This document shows, piece after piece, positions 49,471 through 58,363 of a stretch of DNA of 62,871 nucleotides; position 1 is the first letter of the stretch, and each line of letters opens with the position of its first letter. The notes beneath the pieces are model-generated. The model saw nothing but the letters and a program-made list of their open reading frames with translations, was not told the DNA's origin and did no database searches. Both the position numbers and the translations under genes were made by a program. Location: positions 1-62,871 of the forward strand of contig CALCRH010000158.1 in NCBI GenBank assembly GCA_937894515.1, given 5' to 3'. This DNA comes from an uncultured Clostridia bacterium (GTDB lineage: Bacteria > Bacillota > Clostridia > Oscillospirales > Oscillospiraceae).

Positions 49471-51343
49471 ACTGACAAGAGATGCGTTCCATGCCCTGTG
49501 CGAGGAAACGAAAACACTGCGTGCCGCCCAGGGCAAGCAGGTGCTGGTCTGCGCCGGTACCGGCTGTGTCGCCGGTGGCTCCATGAAGGTCTACGACTAT
49601 ATTAAGACCGCCTGCGAAAAGCGGGGCATCGGCGTGAAGGTGAGCCTGCAGGAACACGCCGGTCACGATGAGATCCACCTGAAAAAGAGCGGCTGCCACG
49701 GCTTCTGCGAGATCGGCCCTCTGGTGGCCATCGAGCCGCTGGGTGTCCTCTATACCCACGTCCACGTGGAGGACTGCGATGAGATCATCGAAAAGACCGT
49801 GCTGGGCGATGAGGTTATCGAGCGTCTTTTGTATCAGCAGAACAAAGCCTATATGCACCGCGATGATATTCCCTTCTACAAGGGACAGCACCGCCTGGTG
49901 CTGAAGAACAGCGGCAAGTCCGATGCCGAGGATATCATGGAGTACATCGCCCTCGGCGGTTATGCGGCATTTGAAAAGGCGCTGTTCGACATGACAGACG
50001 AGGCCATCTGCAAGGAGATCACCGACAGCGGTCTCCGTGGCCGCGGCGGCGGCGGTTTCCCCGCCGGCCGCAAATGGGAGAGCGTCCGCAGAAACGTGGC
50101 CGATGTGAAGTACATCGTCTGCAACGGCGATGAGGGCGACCCCGGCGCCTTCATGGATCAGGGCGTTATGGAGGGCAACCCCCACTCCATCATCGAGGGT
50201 ATGCTGATCGCCGGTATCGCCACCGGTGCCAGCGAGGGCTATATCTACGTCCGCGCCGAGTATCCTCTGGCGGTGACCCGCCTGAAGATCGCCATGGGCA
50301 AGGCGGAGGAGCTGGGCCTGCTGGGTGACGACATCTTGGGCAGCGGCTTCAGCTTCCATCTGCATATCAACCGCGGCGCAGGTGCGTTTGTCTGCGGCGA
50401 GGGCAGCGCCCTGACCGCGTCCATCGAGGGCAACCGCGGTATGCCCCGCGTGAAGCCGCCCCGCACCGTGGATCACGGCCTGTGGGCGAAACCCACCGTG
50501 CTCAATAACGTGGAGACCTTTGCCAACGTGCCCGGCATCATCATGAACGGCGCTCAGTGGTACCGCTCCATCGGCACCGAGAAGTCCCCCGGCACCAAGA
50601 CCTTTGCCCTCACCGGCAACGTGGTCAATACGGGTTTGGTGGAAGTCCCCATGGGTACCACCCTCCGCAAGATCATCTTTGACATCGGCGGCGGCATCAA
50701 GGACGGCAAGAAGTTCAAGGCCGTGCAGATCGGCGGCCCCTCCGGCGGCTGCCTGACGGAAGAGCATCTGGATATTCCTCTGGACTTTGACAGCATCAAG
50801 AAGCTGGGCGCCATCATCGGCTCCGGCGGTCTGGTGGTCATGGACGAGGACACCTGCATGGTGGAGGTGGCCCGCTTCTTCATGGCGTTTACCCAGAACG
50901 AGTCCTGCGGCAAGTGCATTCCCTGCCGCGAGGGTACCAAGCGTATGTTAGAGATTCTGGAGCGCATCGTCCATTATGAGGGTACGCTGGAAGATCTGGA
51001 TCTGCTGCAGGAGCTGGCAAGCACCATCACCGAAACCGCCTTGTGCGGTCTGGGTCAGAGCGCCTGCAAACCTGTGATGAGCACGCTGAAATATTTCCGC
51101 GATGACTATCTGCGCCACGTGGTGGATAAGCATTGTCCCCTGTGCGACGGTCCCAAGAAGAAAGTGGTCATCGACCCGAACAAGTGCAAGGGCTGCGGCA
51201 AGTGCAAGCGCAACTGCCCCATGGAGGCCATCTCCGGCGAGGTCAAGCAGCCTCACACTGTGGACACCGAAAAGTGCATCACCTGCGGTGCCTGCTGGAG
51301 CAACTGTCCCTTTGATGCAATCACCGTGGTAGAGGAGGCGTAA
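49463..51343 (+). CDS. Hydrogenase NuoF-like NADH-oxidising subunit (HndC/HydB type)
   Basis: The 626-residue subunit has an N-terminal 2Fe-2S thioredoxin-like domain (VCAGTGCVAGG, CHGFCEIG), an NADH/FMN-binding core (GLRGRGGGGFPAGRKWE, CNGDEGDPGAFMD), the 4Fe-4S motif CGKCIPCREG, and two C-terminal ferredoxin clusters (CKGCGKCKRNCP, CITCGACWSNCP). It is expected to react with NAD(H) and feed the [FeFe] subunit, maybe by flavin-based electron bifurcation. ATG 49463 follows AAGGAGG. Confidence 0.92.
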   Translation: MAKLTRDAFHALCEETKTLRAAQGKQVLVCAGTGCVAGGSMKVYDYIKTACEKRGIGVKVSLQEHAGHDEIHLKKSGCHGFCEIGPLVAIEPLGVLYTHVHVEDCDEIIEKTVLGDEVIERLLYQQNKAYMHRDDIPFYKGQHRLVLKNSGKSDAEDIMEYIALGGYAAFEKALFDMTDEAICKEITDSGLRGRGGGGFPAGRKWESVRRNVADVKYIVCNGDEGDPGAFMDQGVMEGNPHSIIEGMLIAGIATGASEGYIYVRAEYPLAVTRLKIAMGKAEELGLLGDDILGSGFSFHLHINRGAGAFVCGEGSALTASIEGNRGMPRVKPPRTVDHGLWAKPTVLNNVETFANVPGIIMNGAQWYRSIGTEKSPGTKTFALTGNVVNTGLVEVPMGTTLRKIIFDIGGGIKDGKKFKAVQIGGPSGGCLTEEHLDIPLDFDSIKKLGAIIGSGGLVVMDEDTCMVEVARFFMAFTQNESCGKCIPCREGTKRMLEILERIVHYEGTLEDLDLLQELASTITETALCGLGQSACKPVMSTLKYFRDDYLRHVVDKHCPLCDGPKKKVVIDPNKCKGCGKCKRNCPMEAISGEVKQPHTVDTEKCITCGACWSNCPFDAITVVEEA

Positions 51344-51346
51344 GAC

Positions 51347-53041
51347 ATGGCAAAGGGTGTAATGATTATTGACGGTCAGCGCGTCCCGTTTGACGGCGAA
51401 AAGAACGTTCTGGCGGTTATCCGCAAGGCGGGCATCGATATGCCCACGTTCTGCTACTATTCCGATTTAAGCGTGTACGGCGCCTGCCGTATGTGCGTAG
51501 TGGAGGACGACAAGGGCAAGATCGACACGTCCTGCTCCATGGAACCCCGTGACGGCATGGTCATCAAGACCAACTCTGCCCGGCTTTTGAAGCATCGCCG
51601 CATGATTCTGGAGCTTCTGTTGGCGTCCCACAACTGCGACTGCAAGACCTGCATGAAGACCAACTGCCGCCTGCAGCAGCTTGCCCAGCAGTTCAACATT
51701 ATGAATATCCGTTTCAAGGATACTCGCCCCCACTTTGAAAAGGACGACTCCGGCTACGCCATCGTCCGCGACCCCAACAAGTGCATCCTCTGCGGCGACT
51801 GTGTCCGCGTGTGCGAGGAGATGCAGGGTGTTGGCATCCTGAACTGGGCAAGACGCGGCAGCAAGCTGCAGGTCATGCCCGCCTTTGACCGGAAACTCTC
51901 CGAAACCAAGTGCGTCAGCTGCGGCCAGTGCGCCGCCGTCTGCGTCACCGGTGCTATCACCGTCCGCAACGAGATCGGCAAGATGTGGCGCGCCATCCAC
52001 AACGAGCAGAAGCGCGTGGTGGTGCAGATCGCTCCTGCTGTCCGCGTGGCGGTGGGTGAGGCATTCGGCATTCCTGCCGGTGAAAACGTACTGGACCGTC
52101 TGGTCACCGCCTTGAAGCTGATGGGCGTGGACGAGGTCTACGACACCAACTTTGCCGCTGACTTCACCACCATCACCGAGGGCAACGAGTTCCTGGAGCG
52201 CCTCCGTAACGGCGGTCCGTTCCCCATGTTCACCAGCTGCTGCCCCGCGTGGGTCAAGTATCTGGAGAATCACGACCCCAAGTATTTGAAGAATATCTCC
52301 ACCTGCAAGTCCCCCATGGAGATGTTTGCCGCTATCGTGCGTGAGCATTATCAGGCAAAAGACGCCGCCGACGGCCGCGAGACCTTCCAGGTGGCCATCA
52401 TGCCCTGTACCGCCAAGAAGATGGAAGCTGCCCGTGACGAGTTCACCCACGATGGCAAGCGTGACGTGGATCTGGTCATCACCACCCGCGAGCTGATCGA
52501 TATGATCCGCGAAAGCGGTATTGACCTGCCCAAGCTGGAGCTGGAATCCCCCGACCTGCCCTTTGGCCTTGGCTCCGGCGCTGCCGCCATCTACGGCGTT
52601 ACCGGCGGCGTGGCGGAAGCCGTGGTGCGCCATTGCTTCCCCGATAAGAGCAAAAACGCCATGCGCGAGATTGCCCAGCTGGGTCTCCGCGGCGATGAGC
52701 CCGTCCGCGAAACCACCGTCCATGTGGGCGACGCTGAGCTGAAACTGGCGGTGGTCAACGGTCTGGTCAACGCCCGCAAGCTCCTCAAGGAGATGGACGA
52801 GGGCAAGAAGTTCTACCATCTGGTGGAGGTCATGACCTGTCAGGGCGGCTGTGTCGGCGGTGCCGGTCAGCCCCATGCTCTCCATGCCACCAAGGTGCAG
52901 CGCGGCGAGGGCCTGCACGATGTGGACCGTCAGGCCATGTTCAAACGTGCCGAGCGCAACCCCATCGTCACCAAGATGCTTGCCGATATGGGCGAGGAGA
53001 AAGCCCATGAGCTGCTCCACGTCAGCTACGTCAAGGAGTAA
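51347..53041 (+). CDS. [FeFe]-hydrogenase catalytic subunit (HndD/HydA type)
   Basis: The 564-residue subunit has an N-terminal plant-type 2Fe-2S domain, a His-Cys 4Fe-4S site (CDCKTCMKTNC), two 4Fe-4S ferredoxin clusters (CILCGDCVRVC, CVSCGQCAAVC), and the H-cluster motifs TSCCPAW, MPCTAKK and MTCQGGCVGG. It makes or uses hydrogen. It begins 4 nt after the NuoF-like gene and ends the operon before a terminator. Maturation genes (hydEFG) are not in this window. Confidence 0.95.
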   Translation: MAKGVMIIDGQRVPFDGEKNVLAVIRKAGIDMPTFCYYSDLSVYGACRMCVVEDDKGKIDTSCSMEPRDGMVIKTNSARLLKHRRMILELLLASHNCDCKTCMKTNCRLQQLAQQFNIMNIRFKDTRPHFEKDDSGYAIVRDPNKCILCGDCVRVCEEMQGVGILNWARRGSKLQVMPAFDRKLSETKCVSCGQCAAVCVTGAITVRNEIGKMWRAIHNEQKRVVVQIAPAVRVAVGEAFGIPAGENVLDRLVTALKLMGVDEVYDTNFAADFTTITEGNEFLERLRNGGPFPMFTSCCPAWVKYLENHDPKYLKNISTCKSPMEMFAAIVREHYQAKDAADGRETFQVAIMPCTAKKMEAARDEFTHDGKRDVDLVITTRELIDMIRESGIDLPKLELESPDLPFGLGSGAAAIYGVTGGVAEAVVRHCFPDKSKNAMREIAQLGLRGDEPVRETTVHVGDAELKLAVVNGLVNARKLLKEMDEGKKFYHLVEVMTCQGGCVGGAGQPHALHATKVQRGEGLHDVDRQAMFKRAERNPIVTKMLADMGEEKAHELLHVSYVKE

Positions 53042-53052
53042 TTCATAGAAAC

Positions 53053-53087
53053 ACAAAAAAGGACACCCCACGGGGTGCCCTTTTTGC
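53053..53087 (+). terminator. Terminator of the hydrogenase operon
   Basis: AAAGGACACCCC and GGGGTGCCCTTT form a stem with flanking A and T runs. Confidence 0.88.
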
Positions 53088-53093
53088 AAAAAA

Positions 53094-53126
53094 AAAACAG
53101 CACTCACAAAAGTGAGTGCTGTTTGA
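53094..53126 (-). terminator. Terminator of rplM-rpsI
   Basis: AAACAGCACTCAC and GTGAGTGCTGTTT form a perfect 13-bp stem downstream of the rpsI stop, followed by T-run on the minus strand. Confidence 0.88.
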
Positions 53127-53156
53127 AACAGCAATAGCAGCGCTTGGAGAATTAAA

Positions 53157-53561
53157 TCAGCGCTTGGAGAACTGAGGTGCGCGACGTGCGGCCTTCAGAC
53201 CGTACTTCTTGCGCTCCTTCATACGAGGATCGCGGGTCAGGAAGCCGGCTTTCTTCAGCAGGGGACGGAACTCGGGATTCACCAGCAGCAGAGCGCGGCT
53301 GATGCCGTGGCGCAGAGCGCCGGCCTGGCCGGACACGCCGCCGCCGGTAACGGTGGCAACGATATCGACCTTACCCAGGGTATTGGTCTCATTCAGGGGC
53401 TGACGGACGACCATCTTCAGGGTCTCCAGACCGAAATACTCTTCGATGTCGCGGCCATTGATGGTGATGTTGCCGGAGCCATTGGGGAACACGCGAACGC
53501 GAGCAACGGAGGACTTGCGGCGGCCGGTGCCGTACATGTAGGGATTCTTAGACTGATACAT
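53157..53561 (-). CDS. rpsI: 30S ribosomal protein S9
   Basis: The 134-residue protein has GTGRRKSSVARVRV, the central GGGVSGQAGALRHGISRAL and the basic C-terminal end RKKYGLKAARRAPQFSKR that reaches the P-site tRNA. It follows rplM by 14 nt as in most bacteria. Confidence 0.97.
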   Translation of the reverse strand: MYQSKNPYMYGTGRRKSSVARVRVFPNGSGNITINGRDIEEYFGLETLKMVVRQPLNETNTLGKVDIVATVTGGGVSGQAGALRHGISRALLLVNPEFRPLLKKAGFLTRDPRMKERKKYGLKAARRAPQFSKR

Positions 53562-53575
53562 TCTTCATTTCCTCC

Positions 53576-54001
53576 TTACTTGATCAGCTCGGGCTTCTGA
53601 GCCTGCTGTTCATAATTCTCATCGGCATAGACGTGCAGACGCTTCAGGGAATCCTTGGTGACGATGTTGCGGGGCATCATACCGCGGACAGCCACGCGCA
53701 TAGCCAGCTCGGGCTTCTCCTGCATCAGGATGCGGTACTTGGTCTCCTTCAGGCCGCCCACCCAACCGGAGTGAGTGCGATAGTACTTCTGCTCCAGCTT
53801 GTTGCCGGTCAGAACAGCCTTGCCGGCGTTGATGACGATCACGTTGTCACCGCAGTCAGCGTGGGGGGTGTAGGTCACTTTGCCTTTGCCGCGCAGCAGG
53901 TCGGCCACGATCACAGCGGTCTTGCCCAGGGGCTTGCCGGCTGCATCGACGACATACCACTTACGCGCAATAGCGTCCTTCTTTTCCATATAAGTGGACA
54001 T
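53576..54001 (-). CDS. rplM: 50S ribosomal protein L13
   Basis: The 141-residue protein has KWYVVDAAGKPLGKTA, GDNVIVINAGK, YYRTHSGWVGG and GMMPRN, all L13 signatures. It is first in the rplM-rpsI operon. A 95-nt leader separates it from a strong promoter. Confidence 0.97.
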   Translation of the reverse strand: MSTYMEKKDAIARKWYVVDAAGKPLGKTAVIVADLLRGKGKVTYTPHADCGDNVIVINAGKAVLTGNKLEQKYYRTHSGWVGGLKETKYRILMQEKPELAMRVAVRGMMPRNIVTKDSLKRLHVYADENYEQQAQKPELIK

Positions 54002-54097
54002 GGTGTTTTTCCTCCAATTTATAATAATGTATGCTTTACATTTTCACGCCGCCTTGCTACAATCAAGACAGCCGCACGTACCAAACGCGCAAGGATA
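54002..54097 (-). promoter_or_regulatory. Possible L13 leader RNA
   Basis: The leader on the minus strand can form an outer stem CCTTGC...GCAAGG around an inner loop, followed by the ribosome-binding site GGAGG. L13 leaders that bind the protein for feedback control occur in other Firmicutes; a match to that family is only inferred. Confidence 0.45.
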
Positions 54098-54126
54098 TTT
54101 ATAGCATACCCCGCAAATTTTGTCAA
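54098..54126 (-). promoter_or_regulatory. Promoter of rplM-rpsI
   Basis: On the minus strand TTGACA and TATAAA are separated by 17 bp. Confidence 0.85.
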
Positions 54127-54214
54127 CAGCATTTTGATTTACGATATAAACATCTTGCATTTTCTTTAATTATCTCTCGAATGCTTCCGTTTTCTCAAAT
54201 CACAAATTACGTTT

Positions 54215-54302
54215 TAGTAGGGGCCGGTGTCCTCAACGGCCCGCATTCCGTAACTTTCCGTATTCTCCGTAGGGGCGGACGACTCTGTCCGCCCGCAAAT
54301 CC
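54215..54302. repeat. GTAGGGGC palindromic intergenic repeats
   Basis: Two units occur: GTAGGGGCCG...CGGCCCGC and GTAGGGGCGG...CCGCCCGC, each an inverted repeat around a short loop (GTGTCCTCAA and ACGACTCTGT types). Similar units recur at about 55078-55137 and 62360-62460. They are a dispersed repeat family of this genome. Confidence 0.8.
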
Positions 54303-54323
54303 CCTGAACAGGAGGAACACCTC

Positions 54324-55049
54324 ATGCAGCATATTCTCGGACTGGTCCGCGCCTGCGTGGAGGACTACCACATGATCGACCCCGGCGACCGTATTGCCGT
54401 GGGCGTTAGTGGCGGCAAGGACAGCCTGTTGGCGCTTCTCGCTCTTTCCCGCCTGCAAAAATTCTATCCCGTCCCCTTCACCGTGGAGGCCATCACCCTG
54501 GATATGGGCATGCCCGGTATGGACTTTACCCCCATTGCCGACTACTGCGCCAAGCTGGAACTCCCCTATACCCGTGTCAGCGTCCCGGTCTATGACGTGG
54601 TGTTCAACGCCCGGCAGGAGAAGAACCCCTGCTCCCTCTGTGCCAAACTCCGCCGCGGCAGTTTGAATACGGCACTTTTGGAGCGCGGTATTACCAAAAT
54701 TGCGCTTGGGCATCATTACGATGACGCGGTGGAGACCCTGCTGATGAATCTGCTCTTTGAGGGGCGCATCGGCTGTTTTCAGCCCGTCACCTATCTGGAC
54801 CGCACGGGCATTACCCAGATTCGCCCCCTGCTCTACTGTCAGGAGGATGAGATCCGCCGTGTTGCCGTGCGGGAAAACCTCCCTGTGGTGGAAAATACCT
54901 GTCCCATGGACGGACACAGCCGCCGTCAGGAGGTCAAAGAGCTGCTTACCGATCTGGAAGGGAAGTACCCCGATCTCCGCCAAAAGCTCTTTGGCGCCAT
55001 GACCCGCTATCCGCTCTACGGCTGGTCTACCGAAAAAGAAGAGCGATAA
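54324..55049 (+). CDS. TtcA-like PP-loop tRNA thiolation protein
   Basis: The 241-residue protein has the PP-loop SGGKDS (residues 30-35), an internal CSLC pair near residue 112 and GHHYDDAVETLLMNL, as in TtcA, which adds sulfur to cytidine 32 of tRNA. It is shorter than the Escherichia coli enzyme but like other clostridial members. It could be another member of the same thiolase family acting on a different base. AGGAGG precedes the ATG. Confidence 0.75.
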   Translation: MQHILGLVRACVEDYHMIDPGDRIAVGVSGGKDSLLALLALSRLQKFYPVPFTVEAITLDMGMPGMDFTPIADYCAKLELPYTRVSVPVYDVVFNARQEKNPCSLCAKLRRGSLNTALLERGITKIALGHHYDDAVETLLMNLLFEGRIGCFQPVTYLDRTGITQIRPLLYCQEDEIRRVAVRENLPVVENTCPMDGHSRRQEVKELLTDLEGKYPDLRQKLFGAMTRYPLYGWSTEKEER

Positions 55050-55077
55050 GAGCGTAAAAGTCTGTCATTGTGAAATT

Positions 55078-55142
55078 GTAGGGGCGGACGACTCTGTCCG
55101 CCCGAAATGCGGCGGCACACATGGGTGCCGCCCTACGGAATT
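55078..55142. repeat. GTAGGGGCGG palindromic repeats after the TtcA-like gene
   Basis: GTAGGGGCGGACGACTCTGT followed by CCGCCC, then GCGGCGGCAC...GTGCCGCC with ending CTACGG, the inverse of the first motif. It may act as a terminator of the TtcA-like gene. Confidence 0.75.
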
Positions 55143-55201
55143 ATTATGGCAAAGAGGGTTTCTTCGGCAAAATAAAAGAGGCGGTGACCTCTGTCACCGC
55201 C

Positions 55202-55468
55202 CTATGTAAGCACCCATTGTAGTAGCAGCAGCAAAAAGAACCCCGGTACGCCCAGTATTCCGATGGTGACGGTGTTGAACCAGTTCAGCCCCAGCGACAA
55301 GCCGGTGAATTGGGTGGTCAGGTTCAGCACCCATACCGCCGCAAACCCCAGCACAGCATTGAGACCAATCCGCAGAATCAGCTTGAGGGGCGACTTGAAC
55401 AGCCGCCCCAGCGTCAGAACAAAAAAAGCAATCAACAGGCCAATGGCAACTTTCCCTATAAGCGACAT
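55202..55468 (-). CDS. bofA: BofA-family pro-sigma-K processing regulator
   Basis: The 88-residue membrane protein has two to three hydrophobic segments and the family sequence VLNLTTQFTGLSLGLNWFN. BofA holds SpoIVFB in check until the forespore signals sigma-K activation. It overlaps the DUF2508 gene upstream by 13 bp, the standard yaaL-bofA arrangement of spore formers. Confidence 0.88.
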   Translation of the reverse strand: MSLIGKVAIGLLIAFFVLTLGRLFKSPLKLILRIGLNAVLGFAAVWVLNLTTQFTGLSLGLNWFNTVTIGILGVPGFFLLLLLQWVLT

Positions 55469-55770
55469 ATGTCGCCTCCTTTCACGTTGGCGGCGGCCAC
55501 ACAGGACACGGCGCCTACCGTATGCTGAGAAACAGGATAGGCGTGTACATGTTGAATGGGTATGCCGCTGCGCTCTTTGATGCGGCGCAGCAGATAATTG
55601 TAGCGCGCCTTGCAGGCGTTAATCTCATAGATGCAGGCATCGATCAGATCGGGGTCGTCGGCCCATTGAAAACGCTCATAAGCGGCTTTCAGCGCCAGAC
55701 CGGCCCGATACATATCCTGCCGCAACTCTTCTGTGGTTGGATGGATCATATCCTTCCGCTTCTTTGCCAT
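55456..55770 (-). CDS. DUF2508 (YaaL-like) protein
   Basis: The 104-residue helical protein begins MAKKRKD and has LKAAYERFQWADDPDLIDAC, typical of YaaL/DUF2508 proteins that sit next to bofA. Its C-terminal part (HAYPVSQHTVGAVSC) is specific to this lineage. ATG 55770 follows a GGAGG site; an earlier start at 55824 lacks one. Function unknown. Confidence 0.8.
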   Translation of the reverse strand: MAKKRKDMIHPTTEELRQDMYRAGLALKAAYERFQWADDPDLIDACIYEINACKARYNYLLRRIKERSGIPIQHVHAYPVSQHTVGAVSCVAAANVKGGDICRL

Positions 55771-55850
55771 AACAGCTCCTCCTCGTATCCATTGTACGAG
55801 TAGTTTGGACAAATATGCCACCACTTAAACCCCAAAGGGAGGAAATTTCC

Positions 55851-56294
55851 GTGGATCATGAATTTTATATGTCGCAGGCGCTGCTGCTGGCTGCGGAAGC
55901 CGCGAAAAGCGGCGAAGTTCCCGTGGGCTGTGTCATCGTCAAAGACGGTGCGATCGTTGGTCGGGGCCGTAACAGTCGGGAAGAAAAACATGCCACCGCC
56001 TCCCACGCGGAGATGGAGGCCATTGCGGCAGCCAACCAAGCTCTCGGTACCTGGCGTCTGGACGACTGTGACCTCTATGTCACCCTGGAGCCCTGCCCCA
56101 TGTGTGCCGGCGCCATTGTCAACGCCCGGATCCGCCGGGTCTTTTACGGTGCCCGGGATAGCGAGATGGGTGCCTGCGGCGGTGTGCTGAATCTGTTCAT
56201 GGAGAACTTTCCCCATCATCCCCAGCTCACCGGCGGTGTTCTGGCGGAGGACTGCCGCCGGATCCTGTCCGACTTTTTCCGATCCATCCGCTGA
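55851..56294 (+). CDS. tadA: tRNA-specific adenosine deaminase
   Basis: The 147-residue enzyme turns adenosine 34 of tRNA-Arg into inosine. The zinc site is formed by SHAEMEAI (His and catalytic Glu) and EPCPMCAGAI (two Cys). A GTG start at 55851 is chosen because GGGAGG lies 9 nt before it, and it fits the family's N-terminus (DHEFYMSQAL). Confidence 0.93.
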   Translation: MDHEFYMSQALLLAAEAAKSGEVPVGCVIVKDGAIVGRGRNSREEKHATASHAEMEAIAAANQALGTWRLDDCDLYVTLEPCPMCAGAIVNARIRRVFYGARDSEMGACGGVLNLFMENFPHHPQLTGGVLAEDCRRILSDFFRSIR

Positions 56295-56328
56295 AAAAGC
56301 GGTGCCGAAACGGCACCGCTTTTTTTGC
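56295..56328 (+). terminator. Terminator after tadA
   Basis: AAAAAGCGGTGCCG and CGGCACCGCTTTTT form a perfect stem with a long T-run. Confidence 0.92.
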
Positions 56329-56341
56329 TCATACAAACCAT

Positions 56342-56371
56342 AAAGCCGGGAATCGTACGATTCTCGGCTTG
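56342..56371. repeat. Inverted repeat upstream of the spoIID-like gene
   Basis: AAGCCGGGAATCG and CGATTCTCGGCTT pair around TA, with one mismatch. It has no T-run; it may be an operator or RNA element of the spoIID-like gene. Confidence 0.5.
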
Positions 56372-56559
56372 AATGGCAGGAAGATGATGAAAAAGTTTTA
56401 TTTCTTGCAAGTATTAATATAGCCGCCACTTGTTAAGAAAAAACAGTCATAACTATTAAAAAAGTATGAAATTTACCGGGGAAAACCGGCCTCGACAATA
56501 TCTGTGCCATTTCTCCCTGTCCCATCTTTACAATGGGACGGGAAAGGAAGTGGCAGAAG

Positions 56560-57555
56560 ATGAAAGAAAGCTTAGCCGCCGGCCTGGTACTGACAGTGCT
56601 CTTATTTGCCATGTCCTGGCTTCATGGCGTCCAAACCCCGCCGCAGCAAACGGAGTCTGCGGTGGAAACGGCGACCTTGACGACCCTGCAAACAGCGCCC
56701 GCTGGAAAGCACGACAGCGATATATGGCTGCGAGTCAAGATAAACGGCACGGTACAGACTATGACCATGGCGGAATACCTTCCCGGTGTGGTACGGGGCG
56801 AGATGCTGCCGGACTTTGACGCGGAAGCGCTGAAAGCACAGGCGGTAGCAGAACGCACCTATGTCTGTTACCAACGGGAGAAGGGTGCCAAAGCTGCCCA
56901 CCCGGATGCCGATGTGTGTGATGATGCCAACTGCTGCAGCGCATATTTGAGCCGGGAGACTGCCCGCCAAAAATGGGGCAGTGCATTTGACCGCTACGAG
57001 GAAAAGATCCAGGCCTGTGTTGCCGATACGGACGGTACGATCATGCTCTATGCCGGCGCCCCCATTATGGCCGTTTTCCATTCCTCCTCCGCCGGCCGAA
57101 CGGCGGCCTGTGGTGATGTCTGGTCGGCAGAACTGCCGTATCTGGTCAGCGTGGAAAGCCCGGAGGCGGCCTCTGCGGTTCCCGACTATTACAGCGTGAA
57201 AACCTTGCGCCGGGAGGAATTTCAGCGCATCTTTACCGCTGCCCATCCCGATGCGGATTTTTCCGGCCCCTGGATCACAGGTCGGAAGGAAAATGCCTCC
57301 GGCCGGGTGGAGAGCCTTACAGTCGGCGGTATTACGGTCTCCGGCAACGAGATGCGCAGACTGTACGGCCTGCGCTCCACCTCCTTCACCGTAGAAGCAG
57401 GGGAGGAGGTCACTTTCCACGTCACAGGTTACGGCCATGGCGTTGGCATGAGCCAGTACGGCGCTCAGGAGCTGGCCAAGCAGGGGAAAAGCTGGCAGGA
57501 GATCCTGCAATGGTACTATACGGATATTACGCTGGGCGGCTATACAAAGAACTGA
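56560..57555 (+). CDS. SpoIID-like lytic transglycosylase
   Basis: The 331-residue protein has an N-terminal membrane helix (about residues 5-23) and a SpoIID domain: MTMAEYLPGVVRGEMLPDF with the catalytic Glu, AERTYVCYQ, and the late GYGHGVGMSQYGAQELAKQG. SpoIID cuts glycan strands during engulfment. It might be SpoIID itself or a vegetative SpoIID/LytB relative. ATG 56560 follows AAGGAAG by 11 nt; the earlier ATG 56533 lacks a site. Confidence 0.88.
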   Translation: MKESLAAGLVLTVLLFAMSWLHGVQTPPQQTESAVETATLTTLQTAPAGKHDSDIWLRVKINGTVQTMTMAEYLPGVVRGEMLPDFDAEALKAQAVAERTYVCYQREKGAKAAHPDADVCDDANCCSAYLSRETARQKWGSAFDRYEEKIQACVADTDGTIMLYAGAPIMAVFHSSSAGRTAACGDVWSAELPYLVSVESPEAASAVPDYYSVKTLRREEFQRIFTAAHPDADFSGPWITGRKENASGRVESLTVGGITVSGNEMRRLYGLRSTSFTVEAGEEVTFHVTGYGHGVGMSQYGAQELAKQGKSWQEILQWYYTDITLGGYTKN

Positions 57556-57675
57556 AACTGTGCTATAATCCGTTTATTAGCCCATGGAATTCACAAAAAG
57601 TTCAGGAAAATATACCGGTACGCATTATAATAGGAGCGAAGAAGAAACAGAAATAACCGGTGGGAGGAAACAGAT

Positions 57676-58359
57676 ATGGCACGCAACATTTTAGTCGTGG
57701 AAGACGACCACAACATCTCCGATCTGATCCGTATGTATTTGGAAAAAGCGGGCTTTGAAGTCCGCATTGCCTATGATGGCGGCAAGGCGGTGGAGGAATA
57801 CGATGCCAAAGCGCCCGATATGGTGCTGCTGGATATCATGCTGCCTGTGATGGACGGCTGGGCAGTCTGCGCCCATATCCGGGAAAAGAGCAAAACCCCC
57901 ATCATCATGCTCACTGCCAAGAGCGACGTGGGTGATCGCATCACGGGTCTGGAGATGGGTGCCGATGACTATCTGGTCAAGCCCTTTGAGATGAAGGAGC
58001 TGATGGCACGGATCAATGCGGTCCTGCGTCGCAGTGAGATCCCCGAGGATACCCGGAAAAAGCTGAGCTTTGACAAGCTCACCATCAATCTGGACAGCTA
58101 TGAGCTGCTGGTTGACGGCGTGAAGATCGACACGCCCCCCAAAGAGCTGGAGCTTTTGTACCATCTGGCGGCCACGCCCAACCGCGTCTATACCCGCAAC
58201 CAACTGCTGGACGAGGTCTGGGGCTTTGACTACTTTGGCGACAGCCGTACCGTAGACGTTCACATCAAGCGCCTGCGGGAAAAGGTGGAGAACATCTCCG
58301 ATCAGTGGGCGCTGAAGACGGTCTGGGGTGTGGGCTATAAGTTTGAAGTCAAGCAGTAA
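57676..58359 (+). CDS. OmpR-family response regulator
   Basis: The 227-residue protein has a receiver domain (VVEDDHN, phospho-Asp in MVLLDIMLP near residue 54, Lys in LVKPF) and a C-terminal winged helix (ELLYHLAATPNRVYTRNQLL). It pairs with the histidine kinase that starts 4 nt later. GGAGG precedes the ATG. Confidence 0.93.
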   Translation: MARNILVVEDDHNISDLIRMYLEKAGFEVRIAYDGGKAVEEYDAKAPDMVLLDIMLPVMDGWAVCAHIREKSKTPIIMLTAKSDVGDRITGLEMGADDYLVKPFEMKELMARINAVLRRSEIPEDTRKKLSFDKLTINLDSYELLVDGVKIDTPPKELELLYHLAATPNRVYTRNQLLDEVWGFDYFGDSRTVDVHIKRLREKVENISDQWALKTVWGVGYKFEVKQ

Positions 58360-58363
58360 CGCC

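Noticed and set aside
51467..53134. 555-residue minus-strand frame over the hydrogenase gene
   Set aside because: Shadow of the conserved catalytic subunit; no ribosome-binding site or domain.
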